From: JAVBNF01 sp031551725
GTDB taxonomy: Bacteria; Bacteroidota; Bacteroidia; Bacteroidales; P3
DNA length: 64,000 nt
Direction of reading: 5' to 3'
Assembly (NCBI GenBank): GCA_031551725.1
Contig: JAVBNF010000034.1
Coordinates: 1 to 64,000, forward strand
Positions 51,841 to 61,952 of the stretch are shown here, piece after piece. Each line of letters begins with the position of its first letter. The stretch's first letter is position 1. Made by a program: the position numbers and the translations under genes. The notes under the pieces are model-generated. The model was not told the origin of the DNA, ran no database searches, and saw nothing but the letters and a program-made list of their open reading frames with translations.

Positions 51841-53037
51841 ATGCCAACCATTTCGCAAAAGGCTCAAATCATGCCTTCTTCACCCATCCGCAAACTCGTT
51901 CCGTTTGCCGATGAAGCCAAAAAAAGAGGTGTTCACGTGTATCATCTCAACATTGGACAACCCGACATTGCCGCTCCTAAAGCTGCTATGGAAGCTGTTC
52001 GCAATGAAAAATTGGATCTGCTCGACTACAGCCACTCGGCAGGTAATCTTTCATATCGCAAAAAATTGGTTGAGTATTACAAAAAGAATAAAATCGACGT
52101 CACGACAGAGGAAATTATCATCACTACAGGTGGTACCGAAGCGCTTCAATTTGCATTTATGGTTTGTATGAACGAAGGCGACGAAGTAATTGTTCCGGAA
52201 CCTTTTTACGCAAATTACAACGCATTTGCGATTGCAGCAAATGTAAAACCGGTGCCAGTAACTTCTTACATCAAAGATGGTTTTGCACTTCCTCCGGTTG
52301 AAGAATTTGAAAAATTAATCACGCCGAAAACAAAAGCTATTTTGATTTGCAATCCGAGCAACCCCACCGGCTACTTGTATTCGCACGAAGAAATGCAAAA
52401 ATTGGCTGATATTGTTAAAAAACACGATTTATTCTTGTTGGCTGATGAAGTTTACCGCGAATTTTCATACGCAAACGATGTTCCTTCTGCAATGCACTTC
52501 AAAGAAATCGAACAAAACGTTGTGTTGCTGGATTCGATTTCTAAACGCTACTCTGCTTGCGGAGCGCGTATCGGTGCTTTCGTTACCAAAAACAAAGAAT
52601 TGTACACTTCCGCAATGAAATTTGCGCAAGCACGTTTGAGTCCTCCAAGCTACGGCCAAATCTTTGGAGAAGCCGCTTGCGATACACCCGACAGCTATTT
52701 TGCCGAAGTAAAAGCTGAATATATGCGCCGCCGCGATGTGGTAGTTAGCGCTATCAACAAAATCCCGGGCTGTTTCTGTCCAAATCCAAACGGTGCTTTC
52801 TACGCTGCAGCACAATTCCCAATCGATGATTCGGACAAATTCTGCCAATGGTTGTTGGAAGATTTCGAATACAACAAACAAACCGTAATGTTTGCGCCGA
52901 TGACCGGTTTCTACGCAACCAAAGGCTTGGGTAAAAACGAAGTGCGCATCAGCTACGTGTTGAATGTTGAAGATTTGAAAAATGCAATGATTTGCTTGGA
53001 AGAAGCACTAAAAGTGTATCCGGGCAGGACCATTTAA
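51841..53037 (+). CDS. PLP-dependent class I/II aminotransferase
   Basis: 398 residues, aspartate-aminotransferase fold. The pyridoxal lysine is in DSISKRYSACGARIG (about residue 237); also NIGQPDIAAP at the N-terminus, NPSNPTGYLYS and a C-terminal arginine region (NEVRISY). It may be an aspartate or aromatic aminotransferase; the amino-acid substrate is not clear from sequence. aspA 630 bp downstream could supply or use its aspartate/fumarate. Start at the ATG at 51841; the longer frame runs through the terminator of the previous gene. Confidence 0.9.
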   Translation: MPTISQKAQIMPSSPIRKLVPFADEAKKRGVHVYHLNIGQPDIAAPKAAMEAVRNEKLDLLDYSHSAGNLSYRKKLVEYYKKNKIDVTTEEIIITTGGTEALQFAFMVCMNEGDEVIVPEPFYANYNAFAIAANVKPVPVTSYIKDGFALPPVEEFEKLITPKTKAILICNPSNPTGYLYSHEEMQKLADIVKKHDLFLLADEVYREFSYANDVPSAMHFKEIEQNVVLLDSISKRYSACGARIGAFVTKNKELYTSAMKFAQARLSPPSYGQIFGEAACDTPDSYFAEVKAEYMRRRDVVVSAINKIPGCFCPNPNGAFYAAAQFPIDDSDKFCQWLLEDFEYNKQTVMFAPMTGFYATKGLGKNEVRISYVLNVEDLKNAMICLEEALKVYPGRTI

Positions 53038-53046
53038 TTTTTGAAA

Positions 53047-53628
53047 ATGAAAAAACTGCTTGTCGTTATTTTCGGATTTTTGTTTTTCGCAGCCTGCGAC
53101 CCGGGCTCCGATGAACCGGATCCGTATGCATACAAGTCGTTCATTTTTGATTATGTTTCCGTAAACAACATCAAATTGTTGGGAGATATCCAACTATTTG
53201 ATCATGTTAATTTGGATTCAGCTCAAATGGAACGAATTGAAGCTGCATTTTCTGATACAACTTTCCCTGTGGAAATGACAGTAAATATGACGATGGCAAA
53301 TCCGAATAAAGTTTCAGCATCTTTGGTTGAGTACAACTATAGACTTTACGCGGATAGTTTGCCTATTGCCAACGCAAAAAACAGCCAGTACATTCAAGTG
53401 GAAGCAAATTCGAGCACGGCACTTCCGGCAACTTTAAAATTCGATTTAAAGAAAACGCCAACAGCGTTGAGTAATGATGATTTGCAGAAAATTGTATACG
53501 GCATGATCAGAAAAACACAAGAAGCAGTAAGTTTCAAATTCCAAATTCAATCGACTATTAAGATTAACAAGGCATTTTTACAAGATCCTACATCGACCAG
53601 CCTTTTGTTTTCTTATCAAAAGCAATAA
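53047..53628 (+). CDS. LEA2/WHy-like lipoprotein
   Basis: 193 residues. Lipoprotein signal (VVIFGFLFFAACDPG). The following domain has MTMANPNKVSASLVEYNYRL, then a small-residue turn and an Ala/Thr-rich strand, the layout of late-embryogenesis-abundant type 2 (WHy) domains, which are beta sandwiches in bacterial envelopes. The match is by pattern only. Start at ATG 53047, 9 bp after the aminotransferase stop codon, so probably cotranscribed with it. Confidence 0.7.
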   Translation: MKKLLVVIFGFLFFAACDPGSDEPDPYAYKSFIFDYVSVNNIKLLGDIQLFDHVNLDSAQMERIEAAFSDTTFPVEMTVNMTMANPNKVSASLVEYNYRLYADSLPIANAKNSQYIQVEANSSTALPATLKFDLKKTPTALSNDDLQKIVYGMIRKTQEAVSFKFQIQSTIKINKAFLQDPTSTSLLFSYQKQ

Positions 53629-53668
53629 TTTAATTAAAAATAAAGTAACAATTTAAAACAAAAAAATC

Positions 53669-55078
53669 ATGGCAGAAAAATTCAGAAAAGAGTCAGATTT
53701 GATCGGCGAACGCGAAGTTCCTGAATCAGCATTGTATGGCGTACAAACGTTGCGCGGTATGGAAAATTTCCAAATCAGCCGCAGCAAAATGAGCGACTAT
53801 CCCAACTTCATCAAAGGTTTTGCGATGACCAAAATGGGCGCTGCTAAAGCAAATGCTCAACAAGGATTGATCAGCAAAGAACAAGAAGCTGCAATCTTGA
53901 AAGCTTGTCAAGAAATTTTGGATGGCCAACACCACGAACATTTCCCAACCGATATGATTCAAGGTGGTGCTGGTACTACTGTTAACATGAATGCGAACGA
54001 AGTAATCGCTAACCGTGCTCTCGAAATCATGGGCAAAAAACGTGGCGAATACGAGTTCTGCTATCCTAACGACGTAGTAAACTGCTCTCAATCAACCAAC
54101 GACGCTTATCCTACAGGTATTCACTTGGGTATGTATATGAACCACTTGGATATGATGAAACCGTTGGAAAATTTGATTGCTTCTTTCGAGAAAAAAGCAA
54201 AAGAATTCGACAACGTTATCAAAATGGGACGTACGCAATTGCAAGATGCAGTTCCGATGACAATGGGACAAGTATTCCGCGCTTTCGCAGTGGGTTTGAA
54301 ACACGAAGTAAAAAACCTTAATCGTGCTGCTGAAGCATTTTTGACGGTTAACATGGGTGCAACCGCTATCGGAACAGGTATTTGCTCTGAGCCGGGTTAT
54401 AGCGAAATCTGCGTTGCTGCATTGAAAGATATTACCAAATGGAACATTGTTTTAGCTGAAGATTTGGTTGAAGCAACTTCCGATTGTACTGTATTTGTGA
54501 ACTATTCAGGCGCTATCCGCAGCTTGTGCGTTCGTTTGAACAAAACTTGCAACGACTTGCGTTTGATGGCTTCAGGTCCTCGTTGCGGTTTGCGCGAAAT
54601 CAACCTCCCTGCTTTGCAACCGGGTTCTTCAATCATGCCGGGTAAAGTGAACCCTGTAATTCCTGAAGTGGTTAACCAAACTTGCTTCAAAGTAATGGGT
54701 AACGATTTGACTGTAACTTTGGCTGCTGAAGCCGGTCAATTAGAGTTGAACGTTATGGAGCCTGTTATTGCTTACGCATTGTTCGAATCTACCGAATTGA
54801 TGGCTCATGCATTCGACTGCTTGCGCGTTAACTGTATCGACGGTATCACCGTTAATGCAGATCATTGCTTGGAAATGGTTCGCAACAGTATCGGTATCGT
54901 TACTGCTTTGAATCCTTATATCGGATACAAAAACTCTACCAAAATTGCAAAAGAAGCGTTGGAAACAGGTGGAAGCGTGTACAATATGGTAATTGAAAAA
55001 GGTATTTTAACAAAAGAACAATTGGATAAAATCCTTGCTCCTGAGCACATGATCAAACCTACAAAAGTTCAATTGTAA
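53669..55078 (+). CDS. aspA: Aspartate ammonia-lyase
   Basis: 469 residues. Converts aspartate to fumarate and ammonia. The catalytic signature loop GSSIMPGKVNPVIPEV (about residue 318) is intact, with TSDCTVFVNYSGAIRS and SQSTNDAYPTG earlier. Full length. Supplies fumarate for anaerobic respiration or succinate formation in Bacteroidota. It ends 4 bp before the MATE gene, suggesting one transcript. Confidence 0.95.
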   Translation: MAEKFRKESDLIGEREVPESALYGVQTLRGMENFQISRSKMSDYPNFIKGFAMTKMGAAKANAQQGLISKEQEAAILKACQEILDGQHHEHFPTDMIQGGAGTTVNMNANEVIANRALEIMGKKRGEYEFCYPNDVVNCSQSTNDAYPTGIHLGMYMNHLDMMKPLENLIASFEKKAKEFDNVIKMGRTQLQDAVPMTMGQVFRAFAVGLKHEVKNLNRAAEAFLTVNMGATAIGTGICSEPGYSEICVAALKDITKWNIVLAEDLVEATSDCTVFVNYSGAIRSLCVRLNKTCNDLRLMASGPRCGLREINLPALQPGSSIMPGKVNPVIPEVVNQTCFKVMGNDLTVTLAAEAGQLELNVMEPVIAYALFESTELMAHAFDCLRVNCIDGITVNADHCLEMVRNSIGIVTALNPYIGYKNSTKIAKEALETGGSVYNMVIEKGILTKEQLDKILAPEHMIKPTKVQL

Positions 55079-55082
55079 TTGA

Positions 55083-56444
55083 ATGGCTAAACTAACGACG
55101 GGAAACGAAGGCAAACGAATATTTGCCTTCGCCGTCCCTATACTTTTTGGAAATGTATTTCAACAGCTGTTTCAAATTACAGACAGCATTATTGTTGGAA
55201 GATTTATCGGGAAAGATGCGCTCGCAGCAACGGGCGCTTCATTTCCGATTATCTTTTTATTGGTTTCGCTCGTGATGGGTGTCACGATGGGAGCCTCAAC
55301 CATTATCGGTCAAAGTTTCGGTGCAAAAAACTACGATAATATCAAAAAAGCAATCAGCACCGTTTATATCTTTTTGCTGATAACATCCGTCATGTTGGTA
55401 GGTATCGGCCATCTTTTCAGTAAAGAAATCTTGCGACTGACCAATTTAGATGAAGCGCTGATCCCGGACGCCTCTCTTTTTATGGATATCTTTATGATTT
55501 CTTTCATTTTTCAATCGATATTCTTTGGCACCACATCCATTTTACGTGGCTTGGGCGATTCTCGAACGCCCTTGTATTTCTTGATTATTTCGACAATTTT
55601 AAATATTATTCTCGAACTCCTTTTTGTTGTTGTATTTGAATGGGGCATTGCCGGTGCGGCATGGGCCACGGTTGTGGCCACGGCAATCACTGCTTTTGCA
55701 TTGATTATCTATCTCAACAGAACCAACGAACATGCGAAATTGCGCTTTCGCGAATTAAAATGGGACAAAAACTCGTTTATGCAATCCATTCGCATTGGCA
55801 TTCCGGCAGGTTTGCAGCAATCGTTTGTTGCGTTTGGAATGCTTGCGCTGATGAGTATTGTAAATAGTTTTGGTGCAGACGTTACGGCAGCCTACACCAT
55901 TGCCGGACGTGTAGAAGCTTTTGCCACCATGCCTGCAATGAACTTTGGAATGGCTTTGAGCGCTTTCGTTTCACAAAACCTTGGTGCCAAACGGATCGAC
56001 AGGGTTTACAACGGTTTTCAAGCAACCTTGAAAATGATTATGTGGATTACCGTTATTATTTCGCTTTTCAATATTTTCTTGGGTGAATATGTACTCCGCT
56101 TGTTCACCACCGACCCGAACGTAATCGAAATCGGACATCGCTATTTGATTATCACCGGGGCTTTTTATGTGTTTTTCTCATCTATGCAGACAACCGGTGC
56201 GGTGATGCGCGGTGCAGGCGCAACGATTTTCCCGATGTTCAACACGCTTTTGGCATTGTGGATTATTCGTATTCCCCTTGCTTATTTGTTTTCACACTGG
56301 TTTGGCGTAGACGGTATATGGTGGGCGATTCCCGCTGCCTGGGGTGTGGGCATGCTGGGCTCGCTGATCTACTATAAGAGTGGCCGTTGGAAGAACAAAG
56401 GTATCGTAAAAATCGGAGAAGAGGAAATGGGAGAAATCTTATAA
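55083..56444 (+). CDS. MATE family efflux transporter
   Basis: 453 residues with 12 hydrophobic segments in two similar halves, an Na+ or H+ coupled multidrug/organic cation exporter. The opening RIFAFAVPILFGNVFQQLF and the STIIGQSFGAKNYDNIKKAI loop are typical. Substrate unknown. Starts 4 bp after aspA; convergent with the patatin gene (3-bp gap). Confidence 0.9.
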   Translation: MAKLTTGNEGKRIFAFAVPILFGNVFQQLFQITDSIIVGRFIGKDALAATGASFPIIFLLVSLVMGVTMGASTIIGQSFGAKNYDNIKKAISTVYIFLLITSVMLVGIGHLFSKEILRLTNLDEALIPDASLFMDIFMISFIFQSIFFGTTSILRGLGDSRTPLYFLIISTILNIILELLFVVVFEWGIAGAAWATVVATAITAFALIIYLNRTNEHAKLRFRELKWDKNSFMQSIRIGIPAGLQQSFVAFGMLALMSIVNSFGADVTAAYTIAGRVEAFATMPAMNFGMALSAFVSQNLGAKRIDRVYNGFQATLKMIMWITVIISLFNIFLGEYVLRLFTTDPNVIEIGHRYLIITGAFYVFFSSMQTTGAVMRGAGATIFPMFNTLLALWIIRIPLAYLFSHWFGVDGIWWAIPAAWGVGMLGSLIYYKSGRWKNKGIVKIGEEEMGEIL

Positions 56445-56447
56445 CTT

Positions 56448-58751
56448 TTAATGCGAATTCCTTATCGCACGATTATTAAACAAAGTATATCCGATGTTAA
56501 ACGAGAAGTTCAAATCGGTCCAATCACCCCAATTGTCGTATTTATTAATGGCAAAACTTACCGGACCTATAGGTGTGTGATACACGGCTCCTAACGAACC
56601 TGCAAAACTTCTATCGGCGAAAGCATCGCCATAATAAGGCTGATAAATATCATTTTTAATTGCCTTGTAAGGCTGAAAAATATAGGCTTCGGCGCGGACA
56701 TCCAGCTTTTTCCAAAAGGTAAAAACATTTTGCACGCCAAATGCTGCATATTGATGGGCTCGAAACTGCGGCAAGAAAATCGTCATACTTTCTATTGTTG
56801 GATAAAAAGCCGGCGCATTCAAAATCGTAAGCGTATAATTATGCATCAACGGCTGGCTCGAATAGCATGCATTTGCAAGAAAACCAAACGTATACCGCTT
56901 GGCGATTTTGAAATATTTTTGATACAAAATTTCTGCAGAAAAATAATTGAGATATGAACTGGTATCTTTTTCAACAAAATTAGCCGATCCGATATCTGTT
57001 CTTGATTGTCCGGTAACAAATCGTGCATCTATGTGCAATTTCATCCCGCGATTAGCATACTGCTTATGATTCAAAGTGCTTCCTTCGTAATTAAACTTAA
57101 ATACGTGCGGATGAAATTTTGTAACATCGGCTGTATCCTGTTTTGTAAAGAAACTTGAAATATAATATTCGTCCTTTTCCATTGCATACGCATATCCGAC
57201 TGAGGTTTTAAACATCAATCCAACCGGCATTCCGACATTCAACTCAAAATCCGTTTCTTTTTCTTTTAAATAAACAGGCACATCTTCCTGATAAAAAAAG
57301 GACGAAGTTTTCAGATAATCCCATCCGTTAAATGTTACTCCACCATCAATAAAAAAAGGCAATTTCCTCGGATAAAACACTATTGCCCTATAACTTGCAG
57401 AATTATAAAAACGCCCGGCATAAGCATTAATATATGTTTTATAAATATTATGCCGGAAATATGAATAATTCAATTGTAAAAACAATTCCGAAGCCGTTGA
57501 CGATGAAATATTTCCACCAATATCCAACGAAAAATTCTTAGCCTCTTCGAGCCTCAAATGCAGCGCAAACGCATCCTTGGCAGTATCATAAACAGCCCAC
57601 GGATGACTGTAGCTGATTTTCGGATCGCTGGCAATACGGTTGTAATAAGGCTGCGCATCGTCGAAGGTAATACTATCGTCAATATTTGCAAGCGTTTTCA
57701 TTACGAATTGCTGCTGATATTTATTCAAATTTTCGAGAATAAGCGTATCAAAAACCAACCCGGGAATCTTTTCTTTAAACATTTCACGCTTTTTTTCAAC
57801 ATCTTCCTGTGTGGTCAATCTTTTAATTTTAGCTTTGATATCGGGCATTTTATCCATCGTTGCAAGATATCCGTTATGAAGAAAAACGCCCGCTTTCGCG
57901 AAATCGGTCACTTTCACATCCGCCACTTTGGGTTCAATAAAAATACAATTATTGCAATGTTTGTTTTCTTCATTTTCTTTCATCACCAATAATTCGACAA
58001 ACGACATTAACTGGTCGTGCTGTACTTTCTTTTTATAAACAAGGCAAACATTCGATCCGATAATGATATCGGGATTAAATTCATTGCGCATTTCATTAAT
58101 TGGAAAGTTATCGTAAATTCCGCCATCGAAATACACGATACTATCAATAACAACGGGGCTGAAGAACAAAGGAAAAGTCATGGAAGCCCGAATTGCACTG
58201 CCGAGATTCCCTCCTTTAAAATAAGTAGTACGTCCACGCTGAACATCCGAGCCTGTACAACGAAAAGGGACGAACAGGCTATCAAAATTGCCTTTTGCCG
58301 CAGCATTTGCGCCCGAGAACATTTTCATAAACGTATAATCCATCACAATGGGCGACACAATATTGGTGGGCAAATGCGGTTTAATACCCGATTTCATATC
58401 TAAATCCAATGAAACCCACGCCGGATTATCTTCCGGCTTGCGAAAATAATAGGTCGTCCGCGGATCGATCTTACCGGTAATCCAAGTTTCAAAATCGGGC
58501 GACATAAAAATCTGTTCCATTTCATCGGGCGTATAGCCTGCGGCGTAAAGTCCGCCGACAATGGCTCCCATTGAGGTTCCGGCAATATAATCAATCGGAA
58601 TCCCCTGTTCTTCCAAGGCTCTAATCACACCGATATGCGCCAAACCTTTCGGCCCGCCGCCACTCAACACCAAACCCACTTTTTGAGCATGGGTATGAAC
58701 TGAAAAAATCAGCAATAAAAAAGCAATAATTATTTTTTGAAAAAAATTCAT
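56448..58751 (-). CDS. Patatin-like phospholipase with outer-membrane barrel
   Basis: 767 residues. Signal peptide, then a patatin domain (about 22-320) with the oxyanion motif SGGGPKGLAHIG, the nucleophile GTSMGAIVGG, and DGGIYDNFP carrying the catalytic Asp. After a linker, a POTRA-like segment (about 340-400) and a beta-barrel (about 410-767) follow, the plan of type Vd (PlpD-like) self-transporting phospholipases, where the patatin is displayed or released outside. Own promoter box at 58770-58777. Confidence 0.88.
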   Translation of the reverse strand: MNFFQKIIIAFLLLIFSVHTHAQKVGLVLSGGGPKGLAHIGVIRALEEQGIPIDYIAGTSMGAIVGGLYAAGYTPDEMEQIFMSPDFETWITGKIDPRTTYYFRKPEDNPAWVSLDLDMKSGIKPHLPTNIVSPIVMDYTFMKMFSGANAAAKGNFDSLFVPFRCTGSDVQRGRTTYFKGGNLGSAIRASMTFPLFFSPVVIDSIVYFDGGIYDNFPINEMRNEFNPDIIIGSNVCLVYKKKVQHDQLMSFVELLVMKENEENKHCNNCIFIEPKVADVKVTDFAKAGVFLHNGYLATMDKMPDIKAKIKRLTTQEDVEKKREMFKEKIPGLVFDTLILENLNKYQQQFVMKTLANIDDSITFDDAQPYYNRIASDPKISYSHPWAVYDTAKDAFALHLRLEEAKNFSLDIGGNISSSTASELFLQLNYSYFRHNIYKTYINAYAGRFYNSASYRAIVFYPRKLPFFIDGGVTFNGWDYLKTSSFFYQEDVPVYLKEKETDFELNVGMPVGLMFKTSVGYAYAMEKDEYYISSFFTKQDTADVTKFHPHVFKFNYEGSTLNHKQYANRGMKLHIDARFVTGQSRTDIGSANFVEKDTSSYLNYFSAEILYQKYFKIAKRYTFGFLANACYSSQPLMHNYTLTILNAPAFYPTIESMTIFLPQFRAHQYAAFGVQNVFTFWKKLDVRAEAYIFQPYKAIKNDIYQPYYGDAFADRSFAGSLGAVYHTPIGPVSFAINKYDNWGDWTDLNFSFNIGYTLFNNRAIRNSH

Positions 58752-58769
58752 TCGTAGATTTTTAAGCTA

Positions 58770-58777
58770 CAAATGTA
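58770..58777 (-). promoter_or_regulatory. -7 box of the patatin gene
   Basis: TACATTTG on the minus strand, 18 bp before the ATG at 58751. Confidence 0.6.
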
Positions 58778-58820
58778 CGAATTTTTCTATGGATTGTGTA
58801 ATTTGCATAAATTATTTAAT

Positions 58821-58873
58821 CACAAAGGACACAAAGTTCACAATTTTACTTTGTGCTCTTCGTGTCCTTTGTG
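58821..58873. terminator. CACAAAGGACAC hairpin after thiC
   Basis: CACAAAGGACAC pairing with GTGTCCTTTGTG, 20 bp past the thiC stop. It shares the CTTTGTG words of the repeats at 6855-7232 and 47401. Confidence 0.65.
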
Positions 58874-58893
58874 GTTATAAATTAAAACTTTAC

Positions 58894-60585
58894 TTATTTC
58901 ATGCATTCACTTACATCCTGCGAAATGCGCATGGCACAGAAATTCGGTCCGCACATGGTACAATACTGCGAATCTTCACCATGTCCCTGATGGCGGATTT
59001 TGAAATATTCCAACGCACGTTCAGGGTCTAACGACAAGTTAAACTGGTCTTTCCAGCGAAAATCAAAACGAGCTTTACTCAATGCATTGTCACGCAATTG
59101 TGCGCCCGGGTGTCCTTTGGCTAAATCCGCGGCATGCGCTGCAATTTTGTACGTTACCACGCCTACGCGAACATCCTCTTTATCAGGAAGTCCCAAATGT
59201 TCTTTTGGAGTTACGTAACACAACATGGCTGTGCCGTAAAAGCCAATTAAAGCCGCGCCGATTCCGGATGTAATATGGTCGTAGCCGGGTGCAATGTCCG
59301 TCACCAAAGGCCCCAAGGTATAAAACGGCGCTTCGTGGCAATATTCGATTTGCTTGTCCATGTTTTCCTTGATTTTATTCATCGGAACGTGGCCGGGACC
59401 TTCAATTAATACTTGAACATTGTGTTTCCAAGCAATTTTTGTCAATTCGCCTAATGCCTCCAATTCTCCAAATTGCGCTTCATCATTGGCATCGTCGATA
59501 CTTCCGGGACGCAAGCCATCGCCTAAAGAAACAGCCACATCATAGGCTTTTAAAATCTCGCAAATATCATTAAAATGCGTATACAAGAAATTTTCTTGAT
59601 TGTTGAAAATCATCCATTTAGCCATGATTGAACCGCCGCGCGAAACAATACCTGTCCGGCGTTTTTTAGTCAGCGGCACATGCTTGCGCAAAAGTCCGGC
59701 ATGAATGGTAAAATAATCAACGCCTTGCTCACATTGCTCAATCAAGGTATCGCGATACAATTCCCATGTTAACTTTTCAGCAATGCCATCTACTTTTTCC
59801 AAAGTCTGATAAATAGGCACTGTACCTACAGGAACAGGACAGTTACGAATAATCCATTCGCGTGTTTCGTGAATATTGGCGCCTGTAGAAAGATCCATCA
59901 ATGTATCGCCGCCCCAGTAGCAGCTCCAAACAGATTTGTCTACTTCTTCTTCAATACCCGAAGAAGTGGCAGAATTTCCAATATTTGTATTGATTTTTAC
60001 CAAAAATTTACTGCCAATAATCATCGGCTCCGCCTCAGGATGATTAATATTTGCAGGAATCATGGCACGGCCTGCCGCAATTTCATCGCGTACAAATTCC
60101 GGAGTGATAAACGTTTTTATTCCTTCGGCTTCAAGCTGTTGATTTTCGCGAATGGCCACATATTCCATTTCCGGCGTAATTATTCCTTGCTTTGCATAAT
60201 ACATCTGCGTAAGCTCTTTCCCTTGCTTTACGCGATAAGGCAAATGATTATGTTCAAAACGCAAGCTATCAAGCGATTTGTCAGCCAAACGCATGCGGCC
60301 GTATTCGGACGTCATTTGTGAAAGCTGTTCTGCGTCACCGCGTTGTACAATCCATTGTTCGCGAAAGCGCGGCAAGCCTTTTTTCAAATCAACCTCAACA
60401 TTTGGATCACTAAAAACACCGCTTGTATCATAAACTACCACAGATTTATTGGGATAATGCACACGTTTACCGTCTTCAATCTTAACGGTATCAGTCATTT
60501 GAATGCGGCGCATCGGCACACGGATTTCCGGAAACAGTTTTCCGCTTATGTAGACTTTCTCTGAGTTTGGATAAGTTACTTTCAT
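58894..60585 (-). CDS. thiC: Phosphomethylpyrimidine synthase ThiC
   Basis: 563 residues. Radical SAM enzyme that rearranges aminoimidazole ribotide into the pyrimidine of thiamine. The C-terminal Fe-S motif CTMCGPNFC is present, as are the zinc/substrate regions RGGSIMAKWM and EGPGHVPMN. Full length, single gene without the other thi genes. The TPP riboswitch at 60727-60794 lies in its leader, so expression is turned off by thiamine diphosphate, which is also the cofactor of the transketolase in this window. Confidence 0.96.
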   Translation of the reverse strand: MKVTYPNSEKVYISGKLFPEIRVPMRRIQMTDTVKIEDGKRVHYPNKSVVVYDTSGVFSDPNVEVDLKKGLPRFREQWIVQRGDAEQLSQMTSEYGRMRLADKSLDSLRFEHNHLPYRVKQGKELTQMYYAKQGIITPEMEYVAIRENQQLEAEGIKTFITPEFVRDEIAAGRAMIPANINHPEAEPMIIGSKFLVKINTNIGNSATSSGIEEEVDKSVWSCYWGGDTLMDLSTGANIHETREWIIRNCPVPVGTVPIYQTLEKVDGIAEKLTWELYRDTLIEQCEQGVDYFTIHAGLLRKHVPLTKKRRTGIVSRGGSIMAKWMIFNNQENFLYTHFNDICEILKAYDVAVSLGDGLRPGSIDDANDEAQFGELEALGELTKIAWKHNVQVLIEGPGHVPMNKIKENMDKQIEYCHEAPFYTLGPLVTDIAPGYDHITSGIGAALIGFYGTAMLCYVTPKEHLGLPDKEDVRVGVVTYKIAAHAADLAKGHPGAQLRDNALSKARFDFRWKDQFNLSLDPERALEYFKIRHQGHGEDSQYCTMCGPNFCAMRISQDVSECMK

Positions 60586-60589
60586 TATC

Positions 60590-60617
60590 GTTTAATGTTT
60601 AATGTTGAACGTTTAAA
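60590..60617. repeat. GTTTAATGTTTAATG repeat
   Basis: TCGTTTAATGTTTAATGTTG and ACGTTTAAAG words of the same family as 4151-4216 and 18793-18841, next to the thiC start codon. Confidence 0.5.
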
Positions 60618-60726
60618 GAGGGCTGCTGTCTCCAAACCTACACCCGTCATTCGTAACTCGTAACTCGCAACTTGTCACCCGTCACTCAATAACATTCTCC
60701 TTATCCCCAAAAATAATAGAAACAAA

Positions 60727-60794
60727 CGTCCCTACGCCGGCATTACCCGTACAGGTTCAAAGGGTTTGATCTCAGCCTTGCTTCGGCACCCCTA
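60727..60794 (-). promoter_or_regulatory. TPP riboswitch of thiC
   Basis: On the minus strand the THI box is plain: GGGGTGCC, GGCTGAGA, ACCC, GAACCTG, then GGGTAATGCCGGCGTAGGGA. The aptamer begins about 8 nt after the -7 box at 60803-60810. An expression platform is not clear; the box is 142 nt before the start codon and may control translation or attenuation. Confidence 0.93.
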
Positions 60795-60802
60795 ATTTTC
60801 GG

Positions 60803-60810
60803 CAAAGATA
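60803..60810 (-). promoter_or_regulatory. -7 box of thiC
   Basis: TATCTTTG on the minus strand, immediately before the TPP riboswitch. Confidence 0.7.
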
Positions 60811-60856
60811 CAAAAAAATACTGAATATATTATTTTGTGAAACCGATTATTTTTTG

Positions 60857-60864
60857 TAATTTTG
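60857..60864 (+). promoter_or_regulatory. -7 box of porP
   Basis: TAATTTTG, 31 bp before the ATG at 60896. Confidence 0.55.
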
Positions 60865-60895
60865 CGTATTAAATTGTCTAAAAAGGCTTTTGCGA

Positions 60896-61894
60896 ATGCG
60901 CCAAGTTCTACTCAAATATATCATTATCTTCTTCTTATGTATAGAAGGTTTTTCTTCCGTGCGTGCGCAGGACCCATTGTTCAGTCAATTTTACGCCAAT
61001 CCGTTGTATTTAAATCCAGCTTTTGCAGGCTCTCAGATTTGTCCACGCATTGTAGGAAACTTTAGAGATCAATGGCCGTCAATTCCAGGACAATATATCA
61101 CATTTAGTGGATCTTACGATCAACATTTCGATCAATTATCGGGTGGTTTGGGATTTCAAGTGATGAATGACCGTGCAGGTGGCGGAAGTTACTCCATGAC
61201 AAGCGTTTCCGGAATCTACTCCTATCGTTTAAATTTTAATGATGATTTTTCGATTCGCGCGGCAGCAAAAGTTTCGTTTTTAAATCATCATGTAGATTGG
61301 TCAAATCTTACATTTCCAGATCAATACGACGAACGCTTAGGCTTTTTAAATCGTCCTACACAAGAAAATATTTCACTTGACCCTCAATCACGTAGTACAG
61401 CCGATTTCGGCGTGGGTATTGTGGGCTATGCCGAAAGTTTCTTTGCCGGATTTTCAGTTGATCACTTAACACAACCGGATTGGGGATTTTCATCAACCTA
61501 CAAGTTACCGATGAAATTTACTATGCATGCGGGCGTTACCATTGATGTTCAACAAAAACGCAGCCCTTATCGCGATGAAAAATCCATTACGATTTCGCCT
61601 AATATTTTATACCAACAACAAGGCACCAGCAATCAATTAAATTACGGTCTTTATGTAAACTTTAGTCCGTTTGTTCTCGGCGCGTGGTTCCGTCAAAATT
61701 TCAAACAAGCCGATGCGTTGGTATTTTTGGCAGGCTTGCAACATAACAGTTTGAAAGTTGGTTACAGTTACGATTTAACGCTCTCGGAATTAAGAGGTTC
61801 CACAGGAGGCGCACACGAAATATCCGTAGGTTTCTTACTCCCTTGTCCGGAAAAGAAACATAAAGTGAAAGTCATCAATTGTCCTAAATTTTAG
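60896..61894 (+). CDS. PorP/SprF-like type IX secretion membrane protein
   Basis: 332 residues. Signal peptide, then the family opening DPLFSQFYANPLYLNPAFAG and FRDQWPSIPG, and beta-barrel strands to the end. PorP/SprF proteins sit in the outer membrane and link secreted type IX adhesins to the cell surface; several paralogues per genome are common. Start at ATG 60896 rather than the TTG at 60890. It is 58 bp upstream of gldJ, the arrangement often seen for the two families. Confidence 0.88.
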   Translation: MRQVLLKYIIIFFLCIEGFSSVRAQDPLFSQFYANPLYLNPAFAGSQICPRIVGNFRDQWPSIPGQYITFSGSYDQHFDQLSGGLGFQVMNDRAGGGSYSMTSVSGIYSYRLNFNDDFSIRAAAKVSFLNHHVDWSNLTFPDQYDERLGFLNRPTQENISLDPQSRSTADFGVGIVGYAESFFAGFSVDHLTQPDWGFSSTYKLPMKFTMHAGVTIDVQQKRSPYRDEKSITISPNILYQQQGTSNQLNYGLYVNFSPFVLGAWFRQNFKQADALVFLAGLQHNSLKVGYSYDLTLSELRGSTGGAHEISVGFLLPCPEKKHKVKVINCPKF

Positions 61895-61923
61895 AAAAGT
61901 TAGTATTTTTCAAAGATTTTTAC

Positions 61924-61931
61924 TAACTTTG
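61924..61931 (+). promoter_or_regulatory. -7 box of gldJ
   Basis: TAACTTTG, 22 bp before the ATG at 61953, so gldJ has its own promoter. Confidence 0.6.
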
Positions 61932-61952
61932 TAGTTTGAAAATTCAGTTTAT

